A stretch of 42,050 nt of DNA from Verrucomicrobiota bacterium (GTDB taxonomy: Bacteria; Verrucomicrobiota; Verrucomicrobiia; Verrucomicrobiales; Verrucomicrobiaceae), in NCBI GenBank assembly GCA_026397715.1, contig JAPLUN010000315.1, forward strand, positions 1 to 42,050, read 5' to 3'. Of the stretch, positions 7,099 through 15,325 are shown one piece after another. Every line of letters starts with the position of its first letter. Positions within the stretch are counted from its first letter, which is position 1. The notes beneath the pieces were generated by a model. It saw only the letters and a list, made by a program, of their open reading frames with translations, was not told where the DNA came from and did not search any database. Made by a program: the position numbers and the translations under genes.

Positions 7099-10000
7099 TC
7101 ACAGCGTCCGCAGCATCTCCAGCGTCTCAGTGAGCTGTTTGTGGCCTTCGCGCGAGCTGAGGCGGGGGAATTTCCCCTGAATCATGACGAACTTGTTGTT
7201 GCGCATGAGCATGAGTTTGCGCTCTTTGATTTCGACATCGCTTATGCCTGCGTGTGCCGCAGCCAGGCGAATGGCGGCGCAGGTGAGCAGGTTCTGCACG
7301 GCGTGAGGAAGCTTTTCGCCAAATTGGTCTCGCCACTGGCCTTCGAGATCCTCAAGCTCCTTGCGGGTCATGATCTCGCCCACCTGGCGATAGGCCGTAA
7401 TGCGCAGCTTGAGGTCTTCGATGAAGGTGGAGGGCAGGAAGGCCGGTGTGGCGTGTTTTTCCGCCTGCACCATCATGGCCTCGTTCATGACGAGAAAATC
7501 TGAACGCAGCCCGACTTCGACCGGGCGCGCCACACGGCGGCCCTGCATGCGGGCGACACTTTGCTTGAGCATCTGGCAATAGAGATCAAAACCGACGGCT
7601 GCGATGTGGCCGCTCTGCTCCGTGCCGAGAAGATTGCCCGCGCCACGGATCTCCAGATCGCGCAGCGCGATTTTGAAGCCGCTGCCGAGACCGGCGTATT
7701 GCTTGATCGCGTTCACGCGCTTGCGCGCATCTCCGGCGGTCACCGCATCCTGCGGCAGCAGCAAATAGGCGTAAGCCTGCACACCACCACGGCCGACACG
7801 CCCGCGCAGCTGATACAGATCCGCCAGCCCGAAGCGGTCCGCACGATCAATGATGATGGTATTCGCATTGGGAATATCGACACCGCTTTCAATGATGGTG
7901 GTGCAAACGAGTACATCCGCCCCACCGTCGACAAAGGTGTGCATCACGTCCTCCAGCAGTTCGCTGTCCATCTGGCCGTGGCCGATGATTACGCGGGCCT
8001 TCGGACATAAATCACGAATGCGCTGCGCGACTTTTTCGATGGTCATCACGCGGTTGTGCAGGAAGAAGACCTGTCCGCCGCGCTGGATCTCCGCCTCGAC
8101 GGCCTGCTTGATCGTGCGCTCGTCGTAGGGGCAGATCATGGTCTGCACGGCCTGCTTGTTCGGTGGCGGTGTCTCGATGGTGCTCATGTCACGCATGCCC
8201 ATGAGGGCGAGGTAAAGCGTGCGTGGAATCGGCGTGGCGCTGAGCGTGAGCACATCGACGAGGCGGAAGAGATCTTTGAATTTTTCTTTGTGCTTCACAC
8301 CAAAGCGCTGCTCCTCATCAATCACGGCGAGGCCGAGGTTCTTGAAGCGCACGTCTTTGGAAATGACACGGTGCGTGCCAACGACGATGTCCACCGTACC
8401 CTCGGTGATGCCCCGCAGGATCTCACGCTCACGGTTCGGTGGTGTGAGGCGACAGAGCATTTCGACGGACACGGGGAACTCGCTCATGCGCTGGCGAATA
8501 TTCTCCCAGTGCTGACGTGCCAGCACCGTGGTGGGCACGAGGATGGCCACCTGACGGCCGCCAATGACCGCTTTGAATGCCGCACGAATGGCGACCTCCG
8601 TTTTGCCGAAGCCGACATCGGCACAGAGCAGACGGTCCATGGGTTTTTCAGCCTCCATGTCGCGTTTGATCTCCTCCACGCTGCGAAGCTGATCAGGAGT
8701 TTCGCGGTATAAAAATGATTCCTCGAACTCGACCTGCCACTTCGTGTCTGGCTGGTGCGAATACGCTTTCAGCGTCTGCCGTTCTGCCGCCACACTCAGC
8801 ATGCGCACGGCGAAGTCCTCGACGCTTTTCTCCGCGCTCTTGCGCGTCTTCTGCCAGCGCGCTTCGCTGAGCTTGCTCAAGGCAGGTGCCTTGCCGCCGA
8901 CACCCACATAACGCGTGACCATGTGCGTGTGGGCCACCGGCACAAAGAGCTTGGCACCTTCGGCGTAATGCAGCACGAGCACCTCTTCGCGTTTGCCGGA
9001 ATCACGAACCTCGACGCCGCCAAAGCGTGCCACACCATGCTCGGCATGCACGACGATGTCGCCCTCACGCAGGTCGCGCATCACATCGCGCGCCTTGCGC
9101 AGCACTTCGGCTTCATCGAGTTTCGAGCCGCGCACGCGGCGGATGTTTTGATGACGGCCAAAAATTTCCGCGCCGGTCAGCACTGCCAGTTTGGCCGCCG
9201 GCACGGTGAAGCCGCGATACAACAAACCCAGCTTTGTTTCGAGCGAGGCAGGGAGGCCGCTTTGAAGTTCCGCGAAGCGTTCACGTTCAGCCTCGTTATG
9301 GAAGAAAATGACGGTGCGCCAGCCGTCACCATGCCATTCGCGAATCTGACGGGCGAAGTGCTCACGCCGTGCTTCATGCAAAACAAAGTCGGACGCATCG
9401 AATACGCCCAGCGGGTTCTCATGAATCGCCGCTGAGTAATCCTCCATGCCTTCAACGGGTGCGGCACCGCTGAGAATACGTGCATGCGCTTCACCCTCGC
9501 AATCAATGGTAACGACGAAATCCTCCTTATGCAGATGCTCCCGCACCCGAGAGGCGTCCTCCGCATTGTCATTCATCTGCAGGATGACGCCCACGCTCTC
9601 CAGCCGCTTGATGGAAGACTGATTGTGCAGATCAAAGGCACGGATCGATTCGATCTCGTCATCGAAAAACTCCAGCCGCAGCGGTTCCTCCGCCTGCCAG
9701 GAGAAGAAGTCTACGATGCCACCACGACGAGCGAACTGACCGCGCTCGGTCACGACGGGCACACGTTCGTAGTCCGCCTCGCTCAGATCACGCAACAGGT
9801 CCTCCACATCCAGCTTCGCTCCGACGCTGAGCATGCGGCGCTGGCTGGAGATTTCGGCCAGCGCAGGAGCGGACTCGTCCAAACTTTCCGCGCACAGCAC
9901 CATGACCGGTGCGTCTCCTTCCATCATGCGGCCAAGCACACCCGCGCGTTCAGCCAGCAGTTCGGGGTCAATCAAGGCATCGTTCACCACCTGCCCAAGA

Positions 10001-10338
10001 CGCGGGAAATACAGTGCGGGGCACTGCCATACACCGAGTTCAGCATGCACGTGATCCTGCGTCTTCACATCTGCGCACAAGATCCAAACGCGACGCCCGG
10101 GCATGGTCTTCTCCGCATGCCGAACCATGAGCGCCGCCGCAAAGCCGAAGGCCTGCGGCGTGACGTGGTCGAGCACCAGGTCTGTCTGCTTGAGCTTTCG
10201 CTGAACCTCGGCAGAGGCAAGCGTCAGATCCACGAGACCGAGCGCATCCCCCCGCGCACGCCCGGAAGGGGGTGGTGGTTTGCGGTTCGCAGCCTTCTTC
10301 ACGGCGCGAGGTTTGGTGGCGCGCTTGACGGGGTCCAA
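7099..10338 (-). CDS. mfd: Transcription-repair coupling factor Mfd
   Basis: A 1079-residue Mfd, slightly shorter than the about 1150 residues of the Escherichia coli protein. It removes stalled RNA polymerase at DNA lesions and recruits UvrA. Domains in order are a UvrB-like N-terminal region (ERGQFARRGGIVDFF near 200), the polymerase-interacting region (GDIVVHAEHGVARFGG, about 425-480), the RecG-like translocase with Walker A GFGKTE at 575-580, DEEQ at 674-677, LSATPIPRT near 705, and the second motor lobe with GVDIPNANT and YQLRGRVGR; a C-terminal TRCF domain follows. The frame opens with TTG at 10338. A GTG near 10299 is an alternative, because the extra residues are only a Lys/Arg/Pro-rich tail. 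The 3' end abuts the convergent patatin gene with no space for a terminator. Confidence 0.97.
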   Translation of the reverse strand: MDPVKRATKPRAVKKAANRKPPPPSGRARGDALGLVDLTLASAEVQRKLKQTDLVLDHVTPQAFGFAAALMVRHAEKTMPGRRVWILCADVKTQDHVHAELGVWQCPALYFPRLGQVVNDALIDPELLAERAGVLGRMMEGDAPVMVLCAESLDESAPALAEISSQRRMLSVGAKLDVEDLLRDLSEADYERVPVVTERGQFARRGGIVDFFSWQAEEPLRLEFFDDEIESIRAFDLHNQSSIKRLESVGVILQMNDNAEDASRVREHLHKEDFVVTIDCEGEAHARILSGAAPVEGMEDYSAAIHENPLGVFDASDFVLHEARREHFARQIREWHGDGWRTVIFFHNEAERERFAELQSGLPASLETKLGLLYRGFTVPAAKLAVLTGAEIFGRHQNIRRVRGSKLDEAEVLRKARDVMRDLREGDIVVHAEHGVARFGGVEVRDSGKREEVLVLHYAEGAKLFVPVAHTHMVTRYVGVGGKAPALSKLSEARWQKTRKSAEKSVEDFAVRMLSVAAERQTLKAYSHQPDTKWQVEFEESFLYRETPDQLRSVEEIKRDMEAEKPMDRLLCADVGFGKTEVAIRAAFKAVIGGRQVAILVPTTVLARQHWENIRQRMSEFPVSVEMLCRLTPPNREREILRGITEGTVDIVVGTHRVISKDVRFKNLGLAVIDEEQRFGVKHKEKFKDLFRLVDVLTLSATPIPRTLYLALMGMRDMSTIETPPPNKQAVQTMICPYDERTIKQAVEAEIQRGGQVFFLHNRVMTIEKVAQRIRDLCPKARVIIGHGQMDSELLEDVMHTFVDGGADVLVCTTIIESGVDIPNANTIIIDRADRFGLADLYQLRGRVGRGGVQAYAYLLLPQDAVTAGDARKRVNAIKQYAGLGSGFKIALRDLEIRGAGNLLGTEQSGHIAAVGFDLYCQMLKQSVARMQGRRVARPVEVGLRSDFLVMNEAMMVQAEKHATPAFLPSTFIEDLKLRITAYRQVGEIMTRKELEDLEGQWRDQFGEKLPHAVQNLLTCAAIRLAAAHAGISDVEIKERKLMLMRNNKFVMIQGKFPRLSSREGHKQLTETLEMLRTL

Positions 10339-10429
10339 AATGTCATGGCAATGAGCGTATGTGGTTCAAATTGGCAAGAGGTAAGGCAGATTGAAGAACT
10401 GGCTGCCAACCGAACGTTAAGGTTAAGCC
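10339..10429. promoter_or_regulatory. Divergent intergenic region, mfd / Gfo-Idh-MocA gene
   Basis: This 91-base spacer lies between the diverging starts of mfd and the oxidoreductase gene, so both promoters are expected here. The only notable pattern is the short direct repeat TTAAGGTTAAG just before the ATG at 10430. I could not place convincing -35 and -10 boxes on either strand. Confidence 0.4.
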
Positions 10430-11791
10430 ATGCCAGCTGACTGCTCCAACCGCCGCCGATTCCTTCAGCAATGCTCCGCCACAACCACGGCACTGGGCTT
10501 TCCCATGCTCATACCCGCCTCCGCTTTGGGGAAAAATGGCGCGGTGGCACCATCCAACCGAACGACGCTCGCGCTGATCGGCTGCGGTGGCCGCGGGACG
10601 GATGTGGTGAAGAATTTTCTGCAGGACGAACGTGTTCAGGTCATCGCCGTGTGTGATGTGGAACGTGAATCCGACCGCTACAATAAGAGCATTATCAAAA
10701 AGGCGGGAACACTGGGCCGCGAACCGGCGGGGCGTCTGGTGGACAAGACCTACGGCACGCAGGGCTGCTCTACGCATGAGGATTTCCGTGAGGTGCTCGC
10801 CCGCAAAGACGTGGATGCCGTTCAGATCGCCACGCCCGACCACTGGCATGCACTGATGGCCGTGGCGGCAGCACGGGCCGGGAAAAACATCTACTGCGAG
10901 AAACCGCTGAGCCTCACCGTGGCGCAGGGCCGCTTCATGAGCGACGTGGTGCGGGACAGCAAGGTCGTCTGGCAGACCGGCAGCCAGCAGCGCAGTGACA
11001 TCCACTTCCGCATGGCCTGCGAATACGTGCGCAACGACAAGATCGGCAGGCTGAAACAAATCCGCGTCGGTCTGGCGAGCGACAATCGTGATAACAACGG
11101 AAGCGCAGCACTCACCGCGCCTGCGCCGGTTCCAGAAGGCTTGAACTACGATTTCTGGCTCGGCCCCGCGCCTGACGCCCCCTTTTGTCCGGCACGACTG
11201 CATTCGAACTGGCGCTGGTTCTTCGACTACTCCGGCGGCAACATCACTGACTTCGGCGCGCATCACCTCGACATCGTGCAATGGGCGCTGGGGCAAGATG
11301 AGAGCGGCCCGGTGGAGTTCTTTGATCTGAAGGCCACCTGGCCCCTGCCAGGAAGTCTCTATACCACGCCACCGACCTTCTCTTTCGCCTATCGCTACGA
11401 GGATGGCACCACGGTGCGCGTGGCTGACAAGCAGGACTTCGGCTCCGGCATCCTCTTTGAAGGCGAAAACGGCAGCGTGCTCTGCACCCGGGGCAAACTG
11501 GAGATCAAGCCTGACTCCCTGCGCAAGCCGCTCGCTGAAAGCGATGTCCGCCTCTACGAGAGCAAGGACCATTTCCGCAATTTCATCGACGCCATCCAGG
11601 ACGGCGTGAAACCTGCCGCACCCATCGAGTACGCTCACCGCAGCATCACCATCGCGCATCTGGCCAACATCGCTCTGCGACTGAACCGCTCCAAGCTAAG
11701 CTGGGATCCGGTCAAAGAGCAGATCCTTGGAGATGAAGAGGCTTCGGCTATGCTGACGCGCCCGATGCGCGGCCCGTGGCAGTTGGTGTGA
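10430..11791 (+). CDS. Gfo/Idh/MocA family oxidoreductase, Tat-exported
   Basis: A 453-residue NAD(P)-dependent sugar oxidoreductase of the Gfo/Idh/MocA family with an N-terminal Tat signal (NRRRFLQQCS at about residues 7-16). The Rossmann fold starts at LALIGCGGRGTD near 46, the family EKP motif is in YCEKPLS near 157, and DFGAHHLDIVQW near 274 supplies the second-domain histidine pair. Typical substrates are inositols, glucose-type sugars or glycosides, often oxidised at C3. The Tat signal suggests export with bound cofactor, as in glucose-fructose oxidoreductase. Exported members with this signal are numerous in Verrucomicrobiota and Planctomycetota. The DUF1080 protein at 26819-28267 belongs to a family acting on 3-keto-glycosides, so a shared pathway is possible but not shown. 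ATG at 10430. Confidence 0.9.
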   Translation: MPADCSNRRRFLQQCSATTTALGFPMLIPASALGKNGAVAPSNRTTLALIGCGGRGTDVVKNFLQDERVQVIAVCDVERESDRYNKSIIKKAGTLGREPAGRLVDKTYGTQGCSTHEDFREVLARKDVDAVQIATPDHWHALMAVAAARAGKNIYCEKPLSLTVAQGRFMSDVVRDSKVVWQTGSQQRSDIHFRMACEYVRNDKIGRLKQIRVGLASDNRDNNGSAALTAPAPVPEGLNYDFWLGPAPDAPFCPARLHSNWRWFFDYSGGNITDFGAHHLDIVQWALGQDESGPVEFFDLKATWPLPGSLYTTPPTFSFAYRYEDGTTVRVADKQDFGSGILFEGENGSVLCTRGKLEIKPDSLRKPLAESDVRLYESKDHFRNFIDAIQDGVKPAAPIEYAHRSITIAHLANIALRLNRSKLSWDPVKEQILGDEEASAMLTRPMRGPWQLV

Positions 11792-11797
11792 TTTGCA

Positions 11798-11823
11798 TGT
11801 AACATTCGGCCGCGTTTCTTGAA
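11798..11823 (+). promoter_or_regulatory. Putative ECF-type promoter or dyad element upstream of sigma gene
   Basis: TGTAAC at 11798-11803 is followed after exactly 16 bases by TGAA at 11820-11823. The same combination with the same spacing occurs before the kinase gene at 12570-12595. TGTAAC is close to the AAC-containing -35 elements of ECF sigma promoters (it is the known -35 of Bacillus subtilis SigX), so autoregulation by the sigma factor encoded downstream is plausible. Alternatively TGTAACA is the core of a dyad, here extended to ATGTAACAT, and could bind a repressor or activator. Confidence 0.45.
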
Positions 11824-11830
11824 GAAACGC
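11812..11830. repeat. 19-base perfect palindrome just upstream of sigma factor start
   Basis: GCGTTTCTT at 11812-11820 is the exact reverse complement of AAGAAACGC at 11822-11830, with one central base. It ends seven bases before the sigma factor ATG at 11838 and overlaps the TGAA half of the putative promoter. As DNA it could be an operator; as RNA it would form a seven-pair stem with a five-base loop that occupies the ribosome-binding region. No T-run follows it, so it is a poor candidate for a terminator of the upstream gene. Confidence 0.6.
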
Positions 11831-11837
11831 CGCCAAC

Positions 11838-12557
11838 ATGCCCGCCAGCCCTTCTCCTTCCCCACTCTTTGTGACCACTCGTTGGTCCGTCGTGCTGGCG
11901 GCGAAGCACCAGGATTCCCAGCAGGCCATGGAGACGCTTTGCCGGGCCTACTGGTATCCGCTCTACGCGTATGTGCGACGTGACGGGCACACCCCGCACG
12001 ACGCGCAAGATCTGACGCAGGAGTTTTTCGCGCGATTCGTGGAAAAGGACTGGCTGCGTGCCGCAGGGCCGGAGCAGGGGCGCTTTCGCACATTTCTGCT
12101 CGTGGCGATGAAGCGCTTTCTCATCAACGAATGGCACAAAAGCACCTCGCAGAAACGTGGAGGACACATCACGCATGTGCCGCTCGATGCGGAAGATGCA
12201 GAGCGCCGGTTTGCGAGCGAACCGGACCTGGCACCGGATGCGATGTTTGAACGGCGCTGGGCGATGACGCTCCTGGAGCAGACCCTAACCTGCCTGGAAA
12301 CTGAATTTGTCGCGGCCTCCAAGGCGGAGGATTTTCAGTCGCTAAAGCACTGCCTGACTCTTGATCGCGGCAGCATCTCCTACCCGGAGCTGGCCGCCAA
12401 AATGGGCTGCAGCGAGGGTGCGGCACGCGTGGCGGTGCATCGGCTGCGCAAGCGTTTCCGTGAACTGTTCCGTGCCAGCATCGCCGCCACGCTGGCGGAA
12501 GGCGAGGATGTGGACATGGAGATGAAGCATGTGGTCGCGGTGCTGAGCAGCGTTTGA
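11838..12557 (+). CDS. ECF-type RNA polymerase sigma factor
   Basis: A 239-residue sigma-70 family factor of the type common in Planctomycetota and Verrucomicrobiota. Region 2 spans about residues 30-95 (YWYPLYAYVRRDG, then HDAQDLTQEFFARFVEK and RFRTFLLVAMKRFL), and region 4 about 160-215 (SYPELAAKMGCSEGAARVAVHRLRKRFRELF, with its helix-turn-helix). There is no region 3, as expected for an ECF factor, although the N-terminal and linker portions are longer than in classical 180-residue ECFs. No anti-sigma gene is next to it; instead a transmembrane Ser/Thr kinase follows after 44 bases, suggesting control by phosphorylation or signalling through the kinase. The start at ATG 11838 lies just after a 19-base palindrome and has no evident Shine-Dalgarno sequence. 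Confidence 0.92.
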   Translation: MPASPSPSPLFVTTRWSVVLAAKHQDSQQAMETLCRAYWYPLYAYVRRDGHTPHDAQDLTQEFFARFVEKDWLRAAGPEQGRFRTFLLVAMKRFLINEWHKSTSQKRGGHITHVPLDAEDAERRFASEPDLAPDAMFERRWAMTLLEQTLTCLETEFVAASKAEDFQSLKHCLTLDRGSISYPELAAKMGCSEGAARVAVHRLRKRFRELFRASIAATLAEGEDVDMEMKHVVAVLSSV

Positions 12558-12569
12558 TGGAAATTCGCT

Positions 12570-12595
12570 TGTAACAAGGCAGCGAACCCCCTGAA
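12570..12595 (+). promoter_or_regulatory. Putative ECF-type promoter or dyad element upstream of kinase gene
   Basis: TGTAAC at 12570-12575, a 16-base spacer and TGAA at 12592-12595 repeat the arrangement found before the sigma gene. The first element lies inside an 11-base palindrome, CTTGTAACAAG (12568-12578). If this is a promoter, transcription would start very close to the kinase ATG at 12602, giving a nearly leaderless message or favouring the second ATG at 12611. Confidence 0.45.
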
Positions 12596-12601
12596 CTACT
12601 C

Positions 12602-15259
12602 ATGGAAGCGATGAGTTCCGAATCCACCCCATGCCCCAAATGCGGCTGCGAGCTGCCGGCCGATGCACCCCAGGGCCTGTGTCCGCGCTGCATCGCCGCA
12701 TTTAATTTCGCGACGGAAACACTGCCGCCGGATGCCCTTCCCCTTTCACCGCAGGCTCCGCTGACTCCGGAGGAACTGGCCCCTCATTTTCCACAGCTGG
12801 AAATCATCAGGTGTCTTGGTCGTGGCGGCATGGGTGTTGTTTATAAGGCACGGCAGAAAACACTGAACCGCCTTGTCGCTCTCAAGCTCCTGGCTCCAGA
12901 GCGCTCGAATGACGCGAAGTTCGCCGCACGTTTTGAAAAGGAGGCGCAGGCGCTCGCGGCGCTGAATCATCCGCACATCGTCACGATCCACGACTTCGGC
13001 CAGGCTGGCGGCTACTTCTTTCTGCTCATGGAGTACGTCGATGGCGTCAATCTCCGTCAGGCGATGCAGGCTGGCAGATTCACGCCGGAGCAGGCTCTGG
13101 CCATCGTGCCCCCCGTGTGTGATGCGCTGCAGTATGCGCATGAGCACGGCATCGTGCATCGAGACATCAAACCGGAAAATCTACTGCTCGACAAAACAGG
13201 ACGCGTGAAGATTGCCGACTTCGGGATCGCCAAAATGATCGGAACAACGGCAGAGAATGGCGGCGAGTCATTGTCGCAGCCGTTCGGCACACCGGCTTAC
13301 GCGGCACCGGAGCAGCGCGATGACGCGACCCATGTGGATCATCGGGCGGACATCTATTCACTCGGCGTCATTCTCTACGAACTGCTGACTGGCGAGCTGC
13401 CAAAGGACAAACTCGAACCGCCATCCAAACGCGTGCAGATCGATGTGCGGCTGGATGAGATCGTGCTGCGGGCCCTGGAAACAAAACCGGAGCTGCGCTT
13501 TGCCACGGCAGCAGAATTCCGCACACAGCTCGCTGGAGCGGTCACACCCATGCCGGAAAAAGCAGAGGTGGGACAAACCCACGTGGCATCGCCGCAGCCT
13601 CAAAAAAGGCGGGTCGCTCTCGGCATGCTGTTAGGCTCGTTGATTGCAGGAATTCTGGTGGTGCTGTTCATCCTGCGCCAAGATGCTTCGCACAACACAA
13701 CTACCAACGCTTCAAGCCGAGTGTTCATCATTAGTGAGCACAGCGGGACTGATTCTTCCTTTTACGTCCAATGGACCGTGAGCTCCTTGGAATCGAGCGA
13801 AGTGCGCATCGAATATGCCAATGTCACTCAGTCCAGCCACCTGCAGTGGAACCAAGCCTCAAAAGACTATGAAGTGAAGGCACGGATCGAAATCACCCGC
13901 CTCAAAGACGAGCTTGTTCGAATTCACACACAGATTGGTGACTCTGAAAAAACAAAGGAACTCAACTGCAATTACACACAACTCCAGAACGAACTTCTCA
14001 CAACCAGTCTCATCTCTGCTAAAACAAATACAAACAGTGCTGTTGTCATTTGTCGTCTGCTGGACCAACCGCTAACGCTTGAACTGCCTGCCAAGGCGAG
14101 TGCACCTTCTTCCACCGTCACTCCTCAGGAACCATTCGGAGTCAGCGCCCGTATCTTTGGCCTGCAAGTCCTGGTGCTGGCCTTGGTGGTGGTCGGCCTC
14201 ATTTATTGGATTCGTTCTCTATTCAAACGCCAGCGCATAGGCTGTGCGGTGGTGCTCATCATCGTGCTGACGCTGCTTTTGCTGGGCGTGGCCGGCAGTG
14301 TGGTGTGGTATTTCAGCGGCCAGGCTCCCGGAAAAAGCGCGGCTTCTGTTCAGCCGCCAGCGAAATCCAAGGCCCTTATGTCGGCCTGGGAAAACCGGCT
14401 GCAGGAGGAGCTGCTCTTTTGTCAGCGGCAAATGTCCGAACTTAGACAGACACTCGGACGAAACCATCCGCAGATGAAGTCCTTGAGCGAGCAAATCACC
14501 AGGCTGGAGAAACAAATCGAGCAGGAGCGGCTCAAACCCGCGACCCGCATTCCACAGTTTGTCGAGGACGATCCTCGATTCCTCACCACAGCCGGACGCC
14601 CACTTCAGCTGAACTCGCGTTATACCATCAGTGTCGATCCCCAACCCATGCGGGGAAAGGACGGTCGTTCGAGCATGCGCAGCTACACACTCAAAGACAG
14701 GTTGAGCGATGGAGTCGCAGGTGTCACCGCTTTTGCACCTTTGTCGATCCAAAACGAGCGTTTCATCATTTTCTGGGACCGGGAAAAGGAGGAGCTATGG
14801 CTGGCATCTCCCACCATCTTTCGCAGGCATCACCTGCCACAGAACGGCAAGCCCGTGGAGGAAATGTTCATGAAGCCCGTCATCCCGGAAGACTTTAAGC
14901 TTCGCATGCCGGACCCGTTTCGCGAAGCCATCAACCACTGGCTCCTTGGCGAAGCTCGTGGCAATGACCTCTCAGATATTCTGACAATGCCACAGGCCGG
15001 AAATTTCACTCTGCTCGCCATGATCTCCCGCATGCATTACTTTGGAAGTGATGCGCCGCGATATGCGGAATATGAATGCTTCAAAGTCGAAACCGATAGT
15101 GGGCAGGGGCCTGCTTTCATACCTCGGCATGAAGCCTTGAGCAAACGCCTTGAAACATTGGTCCCCTGGGGCAAATCAACTCAGTTCCTGGTAACACTCA
15201 CCTGGCGGCATCAGGGAACCATCAGCTGGCTCGAATTGATTGGTGCCAAGCCGTTTTAA
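12602..15259 (+). CDS. Transmembrane Ser/Thr protein kinase with N-terminal zinc ribbon
   Basis: An 885-residue Hanks-type kinase. A four-cysteine zinc ribbon (CPKCGCE and CPRC, residues ~11-30) precedes the kinase domain at about 66-325: glycine loop GRGGMGVV from residue 73, catalytic lysine in VALKLL near 95, HRDIKPEN from residue 186, DFG at 206-208, and the APE-like AAPEQ near 236. All catalytic residues are present, so it should be active. A membrane span follows at about 341-358, then an extracytoplasmic-type region, two more spans near 520-540 and 547-571, and a coiled coil at ~597-645 (NRLQEELLF through LEKQIEQERL). It ends in an unrecognised C-terminal domain of about 230 residues. 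The coiled coil contains LGRNHPQMKSL, resembling the chain-length regulator (Wzz/GumC) motif. It lies directly downstream of the sigma factor, which is a likely partner. Start ATG 12602, or 12611. Confidence 0.92.
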   Translation: MEAMSSESTPCPKCGCELPADAPQGLCPRCIAAFNFATETLPPDALPLSPQAPLTPEELAPHFPQLEIIRCLGRGGMGVVYKARQKTLNRLVALKLLAPERSNDAKFAARFEKEAQALAALNHPHIVTIHDFGQAGGYFFLLMEYVDGVNLRQAMQAGRFTPEQALAIVPPVCDALQYAHEHGIVHRDIKPENLLLDKTGRVKIADFGIAKMIGTTAENGGESLSQPFGTPAYAAPEQRDDATHVDHRADIYSLGVILYELLTGELPKDKLEPPSKRVQIDVRLDEIVLRALETKPELRFATAAEFRTQLAGAVTPMPEKAEVGQTHVASPQPQKRRVALGMLLGSLIAGILVVLFILRQDASHNTTTNASSRVFIISEHSGTDSSFYVQWTVSSLESSEVRIEYANVTQSSHLQWNQASKDYEVKARIEITRLKDELVRIHTQIGDSEKTKELNCNYTQLQNELLTTSLISAKTNTNSAVVICRLLDQPLTLELPAKASAPSSTVTPQEPFGVSARIFGLQVLVLALVVVGLIYWIRSLFKRQRIGCAVVLIIVLTLLLLGVAGSVVWYFSGQAPGKSAASVQPPAKSKALMSAWENRLQEELLFCQRQMSELRQTLGRNHPQMKSLSEQITRLEKQIEQERLKPATRIPQFVEDDPRFLTTAGRPLQLNSRYTISVDPQPMRGKDGRSSMRSYTLKDRLSDGVAGVTAFAPLSIQNERFIIFWDREKEELWLASPTIFRRHHLPQNGKPVEEMFMKPVIPEDFKLRMPDPFREAINHWLLGEARGNDLSDILTMPQAGNFTLLAMISRMHYFGSDAPRYAEYECFKVETDSGQGPAFIPRHEALSKRLETLVPWGKSTQFLVTLTWRHQGTISWLELIGAKPF

Positions 15260-15325
15260 AGGAGCGCTTATTCTACTCATTCGTGGCACTCGCATGCAGT
15301 CTGCGGAGAGTAGGCAGCAGCCTTT

